Positions 56,852 to 64,000 of a DNA stretch of 64,000 bases are shown piece by piece (within the stretch, counting starts at the first letter, position 1; every line of letters starts with the position of its first letter). The DNA is from Acididesulfobacillus acetoxydans. Its GTDB lineage: Bacteria; Bacillota; Desulfitobacteriia; Desulfitobacteriales; Desulfitobacteriaceae. The DNA lies in NCBI RefSeq assembly GCF_900016645.1, contig NZ_CDGJ01000078.1, one strand, 5' to 3'. Under the pieces are notes generated by a model. It saw only the letters and a program-made list of their open reading frames with translations, was not told the origin of the DNA and ran no database searches. The position numbers and the translations under genes are program-made.

Positions 56852-59713
56852 TTGCGCCGGCTCGGCAAACTGCTTTTAGCTCTCATTCTTCTCGGGATCA
56901 TACTCACGGCACTCAGCGGGCTCTACGAGGATTGGCTCTGGTTTAAGGATTTGGGCTATCCCCAGCTTTTCTGGACGCCGCTCCTCAGCAAATGGCTGAT
57001 TCAGATCGTCAACGGTACGATCCTGTTTCTCTTCATTGCCGGAACTCTGCTCTCGATTCGCCATGCCATCGTCACTTTCATCAATGAAAGGCTGAGGCGG
57101 CGTTTCCGCCTGGTCCAAAACATGAACGAACCGGCATTCAGCCTGAACCAGCGACACGTCACTCTTTGGCTTGTCCTTCTCGCCGCCTTGATCAGTTTTG
57201 CCGTGAGTTTCGTCGCGGGTTTTACCGGCTGGCTGGAGGTTCTCAGTTTTATGAAGGCCACCCCCTTCGGCAAAACCGATCCCATCTTTGGCCGGGATCT
57301 GAGCTTCTATTTCTTCCGGCTTCCTTTTTTGCGGACGGTTTACAACATCTTTTTCGGGCCCCTCTTCCTCTTGACTTTCTTCACGGCTCTCTTTTACATG
57401 GTTACGGGAGTCCTGCGTTTCCATTCTTTGAAACTGTGGCACCCCGGGGCCATCACTGTCAGCCCGGCCGCACGTAAACATCTGGCCTTGCTGTGCGCTA
57501 TTCTCTTTCTTCTCAAGGCTTTCGGCTATTATCTGGACACCTTTCAACTGCTCTATTCCAGACACGGGCATGTCGTAGGCGCGGGCTATGCCGATCTGAA
57601 CGCCAGCCTTCCCGCTCTGAGGATCCTTTTGGTTCTTGCCCTTATCGGCTTTGCCGCCGCCGCCCTGACCTTGCTGTTCAAAGATGTCCGCTTGTTGAGT
57701 CTGCCTGTGATTACTGTTTTTCTGCTCAATATCTTGCTCTATGGATTTTACCCCACCCTGATCCAGAACCTGGTCGTCATTCCGAATGAACTGCAAATGG
57801 AAGCTCCTTACATTCAGCACGAAATTTCCCTGACTCGTTATGGCTATGGTCTCGATAAGATTAAGGAGGAGAACTACCCCGCCACGACCCCGATCACCCC
57901 GACCGTCCTCAAAGCCGACCAAGCCACCTTGAATAACATCCGCCTCAATGATTCCAGGCCCTTGCTGCAAACCTATGCCCAGCAGCAAGGCATCCGCCTC
58001 TACTATAAATTTCCCGCCATTGATGTAGACCGCTACACGGTTAACGGCGAGTACAGACAGCTCATGATCGCGCCGCGCGAACTTTCCGTCTCCGACCTTG
58101 ATCCCAAAGCCCAGACCTTTGTCAACACGCGTTTCAAATATACGCACGGTTACGGTGTGGCGGCTTCTTTCGCCAACGCCGTGACCTCGGACGGCCTACC
58201 CTCCTATGCCATTAAAGATGTTCCGCCCGTGACACCTTACGCCGCTCTGCGCTTGACCCAACCCCGGATTTACTACGGACAACAGACCAACCATTGGGTC
58301 GTCGTCGACACGACCACCAAGGAATTCGATTACCCCTACGGCAGTGCCAACGTAGAGAACACCTATCAGGGCAAGACGGGGATTCCTTTCACACCTCTCA
58401 ACAAACTCATGCTCTCTTTGCATGAGGGAACCCTTCGCTTTTATCTGGCCGGGGAAATCACAGCGCACAGCCGCATCCTCCTCCATCGCAACATCATGGA
58501 TCGGGTGGAGAAGCTGGCTCCCTTCCTGACTTACGACCAAGATCCCTATATCGTGATTGACCATGGCCGCCTCAAGTGGATCATCGACGCTTACACGACT
58601 TCTGATTCTCTGCCTTACTCTTCCCAATATCCCGGCCAGGACTTTAACTATATTCGCAATTCCGTCAAAGTTGTGGTCGACGCTTACGACGGGACGGTGG
58701 ATTTTTACGCCATGGATCCCCACGACCCCGTCCTCGAAACCTATCGCAAGATTTTTCCCGGGGTTTTCAAAGACCTCAGTCAGATGCCCAAATCGTTGGT
58801 CGCCCACCTTCGCTACCCCGAAACCCTCTTCACGGTTCAGAGCAATATGCTGAGAAACTTTCATATGACGGATGTTTCAGTCTTCTATAATAAAGAAGAT
58901 GCCTGGGACATCGCCAAGGAACTTTACACCTCTAAAGCACAATATGTCAAACCTTACTACACAATCATGAAACTGCCCGGCGCCAGCAAGCCGGAATTCA
59001 TTCTCATGCTCCCCTTCACCCCCGCCTCGAGTGCGAACAACACCCGCAACAACATGGTGGCTTGGCTGGCCGCGCGCATGGATGGTACGCATTACGGACA
59101 CCTGCTCCTTTATGAGTTGCCGAAGAATATCGATATCAACGGACCGCTCCAGATCGAATCACAGATTGACCAAGACCCCAACATCTCCAAGCAACTGTCT
59201 CTCTGGGACCAAAAGGGTTCCCGCGTCATCCGCGGCAACCTGCTGGTCATTCCCATCGGCGGAAACTTCCTCTACGTTGAGCCCATTTATCTGGAATCTG
59301 ACAAGGGGGGAAGCATTCCGGAGATGAAGAGGGTCATTCTCGCCTACAACAATTCCCTGGTGATGGCAGACACTCTGGGTTCGGCCCTCACGCAGGTTTT
59401 CGGTTCTTCAGCGCCGCAGCCGACCACCCCCGGCCAAAGTACCGCTCCGCCTCCGTCCCCGTCCGTTGTCTCTCCATCCACGCCGTCGGGCACAGATATC
59501 AACTCTATCCTCAGCCAGATTGACCAACTGCGCACTCTGCTCGACAACTTGGAAAGCCGGCTGAAGGCCCTGCAAACGCCGCCGGTCTCTTCCTCCGCTT
59601 CCTCCGCGGCTTCTCCCGCAACTTCAGCGACTGCCTCCTCGACTTCTTCGGTTCCCTCCTCGACTTCTTCCCTCTCCCACCCGACTTCCTCCACGCCCCC
59701 CAGGCCTTCTTGA
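56852..59713 (+). CDS. UPF0182 family membrane protein
   Basis: A 953-residue member of the UPF0182 family (unknown function, found in Gram-positives and cyanobacteria). Seven or so TM helices occupy the first 320 residues. A large extracytoplasmic domain follows, with family segments YGYGLDKIKEENYP, RPLLQTYAQQQGIRLYYKFPAIDVDRY and FVNTRFKYTHGYGVAASFANAV. The last 55 residues are Ser/Thr/Ala-rich and unstructured. TTG at 56852 is chosen because AAGGGGG lies seven bases upstream; the TTG at 56825 lacks a site. It is a single-gene unit. Confidence 0.88.
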   Translation: MRRLGKLLLALILLGIILTALSGLYEDWLWFKDLGYPQLFWTPLLSKWLIQIVNGTILFLFIAGTLLSIRHAIVTFINERLRRRFRLVQNMNEPAFSLNQRHVTLWLVLLAALISFAVSFVAGFTGWLEVLSFMKATPFGKTDPIFGRDLSFYFFRLPFLRTVYNIFFGPLFLLTFFTALFYMVTGVLRFHSLKLWHPGAITVSPAARKHLALLCAILFLLKAFGYYLDTFQLLYSRHGHVVGAGYADLNASLPALRILLVLALIGFAAAALTLLFKDVRLLSLPVITVFLLNILLYGFYPTLIQNLVVIPNELQMEAPYIQHEISLTRYGYGLDKIKEENYPATTPITPTVLKADQATLNNIRLNDSRPLLQTYAQQQGIRLYYKFPAIDVDRYTVNGEYRQLMIAPRELSVSDLDPKAQTFVNTRFKYTHGYGVAASFANAVTSDGLPSYAIKDVPPVTPYAALRLTQPRIYYGQQTNHWVVVDTTTKEFDYPYGSANVENTYQGKTGIPFTPLNKLMLSLHEGTLRFYLAGEITAHSRILLHRNIMDRVEKLAPFLTYDQDPYIVIDHGRLKWIIDAYTTSDSLPYSSQYPGQDFNYIRNSVKVVVDAYDGTVDFYAMDPHDPVLETYRKIFPGVFKDLSQMPKSLVAHLRYPETLFTVQSNMLRNFHMTDVSVFYNKEDAWDIAKELYTSKAQYVKPYYTIMKLPGASKPEFILMLPFTPASSANNTRNNMVAWLAARMDGTHYGHLLLYELPKNIDINGPLQIESQIDQDPNISKQLSLWDQKGSRVIRGNLLVIPIGGNFLYVEPIYLESDKGGSIPEMKRVILAYNNSLVMADTLGSALTQVFGSSAPQPTTPGQSTAPPPSPSVVSPSTPSGTDINSILSQIDQLRTLLDNLESRLKALQTPPVSSSASSAASPATSATASSTSSVPSSTSSLSHPTSSTPPRPS

Positions 59714-59933
59714 GCGTTCGCCCCCGGTTCCACTCCCCCAAAGCGTTCCGATTTCCTGCCCTGGCCGTCAGAAGCAAGGACCAAAAGGTCTTCGTGTTCT
59801 TAAAAAATCTTCCGAAGAAGTTGCGTTCGCCCTCGCCTGACCAAGAGGGACCCCCCGCTCATGTCCGCAGAGTATAAGATTCAGCGCCACAAGGGGACGT
59901 CACCCTCGCAGGAGGGAACCCCGCTCCCGCCCG

Positions 59934-59963
59934 GAACCGCGCCCTCAGGGGCGCGGTTCTTTT
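59934..59963 (+). terminator. Rho-independent terminator after the UPF0182 gene
   Basis: GAACCGCGCCC-TCAG-GGGCGCGGTTC followed by TTTT, a very stable 11-bp stem. The rest of 59714-59933 holds nothing recognisable. Confidence 0.85.
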
Positions 59964-60042
59964 GGCTGGGCGGAAAATGCCAGGATATAACTGGCGGATG
60001 ATCCAACAACTTCTCCTTTTATCCTAAGTTTTCAGATGTTAC

Positions 60043-60155
60043 TATAGACACATGGCTCGTCCCTGTCCTTTCGTTTCCGTGACGACCCATACCCTCGAAA
60101 GAATGGGCACACCAAGAGCCAGGATCTGAAATATCGAATTTGAGAGGAGAAGAAA
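60043..60155 (+). promoter_or_regulatory. Possible structured leader of the NlpC/P60 gene
   Basis: A TATAGA -10-like box (60043-60048) is followed by nested inverted repeats: GGCTC (60054) with GAGCC (60116) and CCCAT (60086) with ATGGG (60103). Wall-hydrolase genes in Firmicutes are often under the ydaO c-di-AMP riboswitch, but I could not fit that consensus here. Confidence 0.3.
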
Positions 60156-60911
60156 ATGCAAAATTGGACAAACCGAAGCCAGGCTTTTACGGTTCAGACT
60201 CAGGGACAGAGCGAGAATAGAAGCAGCCGAGGGGAATGGTCCTCACCCGGGAAGGCCCTGATCATCGCCGGACTGGTGGTCCTGGGCAGTATGGCTTTTG
60301 CTTCTTCGGCTCAGGCCGCGCCCTTGATGGAAATGGGCTCCAGAGGCAATGATGTCAGGGTCTTGCAAACCGAACTGAGCCATTTGGGATACGCGGTCGG
60401 TCCGCTGGACGGAATCTTCGGACCCAAAACTCTAGCCGCCGTCAAGTCTTTCCAGCATAATGACCATCTGCAGGCGGACGGGATGGCGGGTCCTCTTACT
60501 CAAAGTGCCTTAGACAAACTTCAGGCAGGCTCCGCCTCACAGCGTTCCGCCAAAATCCAAGGCATAGTGACCGAAGCAAAAAAATTCATCGGAACACCCT
60601 ATGTCTGGGGCGGAACTTCGCCGTCCGGCTTTGATTGTTCCGGTTTTACCCAATATGTCTATGCTTCTCAAGGGGTCGAGCTGCCGCGCGTGAGCCGGGA
60701 CCAGGCTCAAATCGGTTCCCCCGTCTCCGCCTCGGACCTGCAAGCGGGCGACTTGGTCTTCTTCTCTTTCTCCGGCGGCGTCGTCGATCATGTCGGCATC
60801 TACCTCGGCAAAGGACAATTTATCAGCGCGACTACTCACAAGGGGGTTACGGTCTACCCCTTCAGCCCTTACTGGTGGCATGCCTACAAGGGGGCCCGCC
60901 GGGTCCTTTAG
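60156..60911 (+). CDS. Secreted NlpC/P60 peptidoglycan hydrolase with peptidoglycan-binding domain
   Basis: A 251-residue cell-wall endopeptidase. A long positively charged start is followed by a signal segment (ALIIAGLVVLGSMAFA) with a likely cleavage after SSAQA. PG_binding_1 spans about 57-120 (GNDVRVLQTELSHLGY...GIFGPKTLAAVKSFQ). NlpC/P60 spans about 133-251 with catalytic Cys161 in GFDCSGFTQYV and His212 in VDHVGIYLG. It cleaves stem-peptide bonds. GAGAGGAG precedes the ATG. Confidence 0.94.
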   Translation: MQNWTNRSQAFTVQTQGQSENRSSRGEWSSPGKALIIAGLVVLGSMAFASSAQAAPLMEMGSRGNDVRVLQTELSHLGYAVGPLDGIFGPKTLAAVKSFQHNDHLQADGMAGPLTQSALDKLQAGSASQRSAKIQGIVTEAKKFIGTPYVWGGTSPSGFDCSGFTQYVYASQGVELPRVSRDQAQIGSPVSASDLQAGDLVFFSFSGGVVDHVGIYLGKGQFISATTHKGVTVYPFSPYWWHAYKGARRVL

Positions 60912-60919
60912 GGTTTCTT

Positions 60920-60939
60920 CCCCGTGGCTGAAGCCGGGG
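60920..60939. repeat. Palindrome of IS200/IS605-end type after the NlpC/P60 gene
   Basis: CCCCGTGGCT-GA-AGCCGGGG followed by ATTCTAGCGG, nine bases past the stop codon. It is related to the palindrome at 9782-9813. Confidence 0.4.
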
Positions 60940-61038
60940 ATTCTAGCGGCTAAGGTCAGGGATTTTAAGAACCTGTATCCAGGCCACGCTGATCAGGAAA
61001 AAGCAGAAGTGAATCTCTCCCGGGCAAACCGCGAAAAG

Positions 61039-61066
61039 GGCCGGATGTTAATCATCCGGCCTTTTT
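61039..61066 (+). terminator. Terminator between convergent genes
   Basis: GGCCGGAT (61039-61046) and ATCCGGCC (61054-61061) followed by TTTTT. CCCTTTT on the other strand makes it potentially bidirectional. Confidence 0.8.
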
Positions 61067-61161
61067 CGGCTGAAGCGCGGAGTCTTTCCCCCCGTACCTC
61101 CCACCTCGTTAAAGCGCAGAAAAAAGCGCGGAATCTCTTCCTCCCTGCCTCCCGAACCCTC

Positions 61162-62514
61162 TCAGGCCGACCAGGGTTTCAGTTCGAAATGAGTCATGTT
61201 TCCTTCCTCCGTCATCTGCACGAGCTCCGCCCCGTCCGGTGAGATGTAGTTGTCGCTCCCCTGCAGATTGACGGATTTCAGCCGGCCTTTGTCGACGATA
61301 TAGGCTTTGCCTGCGTTATAAATGATGACCTCATTGTGTGCGCCCATTTGCACCCTGGCCTGCCGGAAGGGTATGGTGCCGGTCCACTCGGTGGTTAATT
61401 GAGGCAGGGTTTTCTCACTGCCTGTTTCAGTCATAGTCAGGATCTTGACGATGTTGCCGTCCTTAACATCCCCGATATAGAGGATACCCGACTTGTCGCC
61501 GAGAAGCACGTAATCGGGATTTCGGCTGATCAAGGTCCTTTGCCAACCGTGAACCGCGTCGAGCGCGACGATTTCCTTCCTGCCCCCGACGGTGGTGTCA
61601 ATATAGAGGGTGCCATAACGGCCCGAGACCGTCATATTCGAAATGTTTTCCCCGGGCTCATTTAAGTGCTGCAATTCTTTCATTACGTCGATGCGCAGAA
61701 GTACGTTCGTAGAGCCGTCTTTGATCAGTACGTAAATCAGATTCGTGAAGGTGGAAAAGTCCATTTGCATAATCTGTCCGCCGGCAGGGAACCATTTTGA
61801 ATCCAGAGTTTCGTTAAAGCGGTCATCCGGTTCGGTGGTCTTATCCGTGCTCTCCGGCAGGGTTAGCGTGTAGACATCGGTCAGCTGGGGGTTGTAATGC
61901 TTCTTCACAATGGGCTTCGGAGCGGGAGGCGCGGCTTGGTTCGCCGTATGGGTCTTCGGTGTGACAGACTTGGCTTTGGCTTCGCTGTTCTTGCTTTGTT
62001 GATTCAGATCTTCGGTCTTGGGGAGCGTCCGGCCCGCCTTACCCGAAGATGCCTGAGCCGTCGGGGAGGGCTCCTTGACCGGGGCCTCCGGGCTCGGCTG
62101 CGCGGGTTGCGACGGAGGCTGGATCACGGTATAAGTGACCGGATGGGGATTCTTGCGGGCGTAGAAATAGATCAGGGTGTTGCGGTCAGGCAGCCATTCA
62201 TAGGCAAGAACGCCCATATTTTTGCCGCTGCCGGCAGCGGGTGGTTTCTCAAACACCACTTTCTTCAGTTTCAAATTGTAGACCTTTAGCACCCCATTCT
62301 CCTTATAAGCGACATAATCCTTGGCATATGAAAGCTGGATGTCTTGCAAATGTGTACCCGGGATGTCCGCGGTCAGGGTTTCCGTAATGGGCGGCTTGAC
62401 AGGCCGCGGGGCCAAAACGGCCTGGACTTTTTTGTTAACAAATGCATAAGCACTGAACTGGAGGATGAGGGAAATAACTACCCATACACCCAGCGTCCGC
62501 CATTTTCTTTTCAT
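61162..62514 (-). CDS. Membrane-anchored beta-propeller-like protein of unknown function
   Basis: About 450 residues. One N-terminal TM helix (VWVVISLILQFSAYAFV) puts the rest outside the membrane. A beta-rich part (about 45-120) is followed by a Pro/Ala/Lys low-complexity linker (about 135-205). A larger beta-rich part contains repeated blade-like segments (VYNLKLKKVVFE, LLGDKSGILYIGDVKDG, VIIYNAGKAYIVDKGRLKSV). No catalytic motif or named family is recognised. ATG at 62514 (GGAGAGG upstream) is preferred to 62523. It follows the phosphodiester glycosidase gene by 24 bases and is probably co-transcribed. Confidence 0.75.
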   Translation of the reverse strand: MKRKWRTLGVWVVISLILQFSAYAFVNKKVQAVLAPRPVKPPITETLTADIPGTHLQDIQLSYAKDYVAYKENGVLKVYNLKLKKVVFEKPPAAGSGKNMGVLAYEWLPDRNTLIYFYARKNPHPVTYTVIQPPSQPAQPSPEAPVKEPSPTAQASSGKAGRTLPKTEDLNQQSKNSEAKAKSVTPKTHTANQAAPPAPKPIVKKHYNPQLTDVYTLTLPESTDKTTEPDDRFNETLDSKWFPAGGQIMQMDFSTFTNLIYVLIKDGSTNVLLRIDVMKELQHLNEPGENISNMTVSGRYGTLYIDTTVGGRKEIVALDAVHGWQRTLISRNPDYVLLGDKSGILYIGDVKDGNIVKILTMTETGSEKTLPQLTTEWTGTIPFRQARVQMGAHNEVIIYNAGKAYIVDKGRLKSVNLQGSDNYISPDGAELVQMTEEGNMTHFELKPWSA

Positions 62515-62538
62515 TCTTTTCATCCTCTCCGGCCCTCT

Positions 62539-63516
62539 CTATTTCGGCATGACGACAAAAGCGGTGGGGATGTAGCGCTCTCCGAAAATATCCCAGAGCC
62601 GATTGATGATTTTCCCTTGATAAACCATTTCTGTGGAAGAACCGCCGTCAAGATTGACCGCATTCACCGCATGGTACTCCAAGAAAACGTTCATGAGGTC
62701 ACGCGCGGTGGCCCCCCAACTCCAAGTCGGCTGGCGCCCGTCGATGACGACAAAAATAATCGTCCCGTCCGCTGTTTGACCGATTCCGGTCCTGGGGGCA
62801 ATCCCGATACCCCCGTCTCCGACGACGACAGGTTTCCCGTTTTCAATCAGGGTTGGGCCGAAAAAAGTCACCGCTTCTTGGATGTGCTTGGCCGCCAGTT
62901 CCGAGGCCGACATCGGGCCGATGAAAAGTTTACCCGAGCTGTCAAGACCGATGAGTTCGTGCACGGTGGCATTTCCGGCGCTATTGTAGACGAGTTTGCC
63001 GTCGTGAACAGTTAAACCCTCCGGAAAAGCGCCGTTTCCTTTGCCATTGGGATCGTTAAAACCGCCGGCGTTAATTCCGGCAATAGCGCCGGTCTGCTTG
63101 ACAAAATCCGTAACCCGTTCCCCCGTCACCCCCAGCTGATCAGTTACAGCCACTTTGACTCGTTTCGGATTCTTGATCAACATCACCTTCCCTTTGAAGG
63201 AATGACCTTGAATGTTCTGGATTTCAATGCCGCTCGCCGGATCCGTGGTCACCTTTTCCACAGCAACATGTGACTCGGTATTGACCCCGAGCGCATCCTC
63301 ATACTCATGCATGATCTGATCGATTTGGGCCGTAGAAAGAAAAGCTCTCACCACCTGGGGATGGCGCGAGGTGTTGATAGAGCCTACGGCCATGACTTTC
63401 AAGGCCTCAAAAGGACCGTAAAAGACAATAAAGGGAGCCAACAAGGCAGCGAAAACGATATTAAAGCCTATAAAACCCGCAAACTTCTTCCAGCTGAATC
63501 TTATTCTATGCTTCAT
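62539..63516 (-). CDS. Phosphodiester glycosidase (NAGPA-domain) family protein, membrane-anchored
   Basis: About 325 residues. An N-terminal TM anchor (FAGFIGFNIVFAALLAPFIVFY) is followed by the NAGPA/exopolysaccharide-type domain: GAIAGINAGGFNDPNGKGNGAFPEGLTV, GIGIAPRTGIGQTADGTIIFVVIDG and AVNLDGGSSTEMVYQGKIIN. This family cleaves phosphodiester-linked sugars in glycans such as wall polymers. ATG at 63516 is chosen from AGGAGGG upstream. With the next gene it probably forms a two-gene envelope operon. Confidence 0.9.
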   Translation of the reverse strand: MKHRIRFSWKKFAGFIGFNIVFAALLAPFIVFYGPFEALKVMAVGSINTSRHPQVVRAFLSTAQIDQIMHEYEDALGVNTESHVAVEKVTTDPASGIEIQNIQGHSFKGKVMLIKNPKRVKVAVTDQLGVTGERVTDFVKQTGAIAGINAGGFNDPNGKGNGAFPEGLTVHDGKLVYNSAGNATVHELIGLDSSGKLFIGPMSASELAAKHIQEAVTFFGPTLIENGKPVVVGDGGIGIAPRTGIGQTADGTIIFVVIDGRQPTWSWGATARDLMNVFLEYHAVNAVNLDGGSSTEMVYQGKIINRLWDIFGERYIPTAFVVMPK

Positions 63517-63628
63517 TTCAGGCACTGCCCTCCTGTACAAAAAATATGGCCGCATTCTTTGCTACGTGCGACCAAGAAACAAAATGCCCGTTGACACTGT
63601 TGACATATCTTCCAAATTGGACAGATTC

Positions 63629-63657
63629 AGTATAACAAAGCCGCCCTCATCAAGCAA
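63629..63657 (-). promoter_or_regulatory. Promoter of the glycosidase operon
   Basis: TTGCTT (63657-63652) and TATACT (63634-63629) are 17 bases apart, about 110 bases before the ATG. The remaining 63658-63854 bases show no supported gene. Confidence 0.5.
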
Positions 63658-63854
63658 CAGAGTTTTCGTCTTTTAGCCTCTTCTTCACAACCTCATCCGC
63701 TTTTGTTCCCAAACAGCAATTGGACCACCAAGCAAGCCGAGCGCCCTGAATCCCGGGCAAAACTTCTGGCGGAGACCGGAAAGATGCGAATAAAGAAAGC
63801 AATGATCTAACGAAACCTGCCCCCGCTCTCAAACTGTGTTCCGAAACGCTTGCC

Positions 63855-64000
63855 TTAGCCCGGGTTCACTTCGATGCGATAGGTCAGATTTGCCGCTTTG
63901 TCGATCATATTTGCCACACTGCAATATTTGTTTAAAGAAAGGGTAACAGCCCGTTCCAGCTTGTCCTGAGGCAATTCTTCACCCCAAAACTTATAGACCA
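63855..64000 (-). CDS. OsmC-family protein, C-terminal part (cut by window edge)
   Basis: The last 48 codons of an OsmC/Ohr-type peroxiredoxin-like protein. The translation ends KLERAVTLSLNKYCSVANMI, then IDKAANLTYRIEVNPG and a stop. LERAVxLSxxKYCSV with the resolving-type Cys is the conserved C-terminal signature of the family. These proteins reduce organic peroxides or act on other thiol substrates. The N-terminal Cys lies outside the window. Confidence 0.9.
   Translation of the reverse strand, partial: VYKFWGEELPQDKLERAVTLSLNKYCSVANMIDKAANLTYRIEVNPG

Noticed and set aside
56876..58147. 423-codon minus-strand ORF opposite the UPF0182 gene
   Set aside because: It is the reverse shadow of a clear membrane protein gene and has a composition typical of antisense frames (Gln/Lys/Gly rich).
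59714..60155. ydaO/c-di-AMP riboswitch before the NlpC/P60 gene
   Set aside because: The expected conserved blocks could not be found; only simple nested inverted repeats are present.
63650..63832. 60-codon minus-strand ORF in the last intergenic gap
   Set aside because: No ribosome site and no recognisable protein.
1..64000. Prophage, integrative element or antiphage defence island
   Set aside because: No integrase, phage structural, restriction or known defence genes were seen; accessory content is limited to the small elements listed.

Overview
The window looks like a chromosomal stretch of a moderately high-GC, anaerobic, low-oxygen-adapted Firmicute, most like the Peptococcaceae/Desulfitobacterium group. 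This is inferred from gene content, not from a marker gene. The signs are a complete anaerobic (early cobalt insertion) cobalamin locus, a three-subunit molybdopterin oxidoreductase with a Crp/Fnr regulator, a siroheme-type ferredoxin, FixABCX, tandem M42 peptidases, a PASTA penicillin-binding protein and a LysM protein of spore-coat type. Shine-Dalgarno sites are strong, and TTG and GTG starts are common.

Layout. 1-5 kb: 5' part of gapA, a flavin reductase, a crotonase, a zinc-ribbon protein, and a TlpA-like lipoprotein with an Lgt-like membrane protein. 5.3-20.9 kb: cobalamin biosynthesis, all on the minus strand. It runs cbiD, then an adenosylcobalamin riboswitch with a terminator, then cbiET-cbiL-cbiF-cbiG-cbiH-cbiJ-cbiX-cbiCP-cbiB-cbiA-cobA-pduX-cobD. 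21-28.6 kb: glutamate decarboxylase, a MoxR/VWA pair, a methyltransferase, a molybdopterin-binding protein and a DUF1847 protein. 28.8-36.3 kb: PsrABC-like oxidoreductase, Crp/Fnr regulator, siroheme/ferredoxin protein and a divergent LysR regulator. 36.4-39.2 kb: accessory patch with a mobile element, an orphan ABC ATPase, a toxin-antitoxin pair and tRNA-Lys. 39.4-48.6 kb: sensor kinase, three M42 peptidases, PBP, rhomboid protease and LysM protein. 48.7-51.1 kb: larC (N-terminal part), larB and larE for the nickel-pincer cofactor. 51.2-56.6 kb: second copy of the mobile element, fixX-fixC-fixB-fixA and trxB. 56.8-64 kb: UPF0182 membrane protein, NlpC/P60 hydrolase, a membrane-anchored unknown, a phosphodiester glycosidase and the 3' end of an OsmC-family gene.

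The points most worth a second look are these. (1) Two 399-bp elements differ at only two positions. They keep IS200/IS605-like end hairpins, a promoter and the 3' tail of tnpB, where TnpB guide RNA (omegaRNA) is normally encoded, but no transposase or nuclease gene. (2) An ATACCC-N5-GGGTAW dyad of the CsoR/CstR type lies inside the tlpA promoter and in the trxB leader, with a weaker copy upstream of the Psr-like operon, which suggests a thiol- or persulfide-responsive regulon. (3) Four cobalamin enzymes (CbiA, CbiJ, CbiG, CbiD) each carry a long low-complexity insert, one of them encoded by a 15-bp minisatellite. (4) larC stops at its domain boundary with no larC2.
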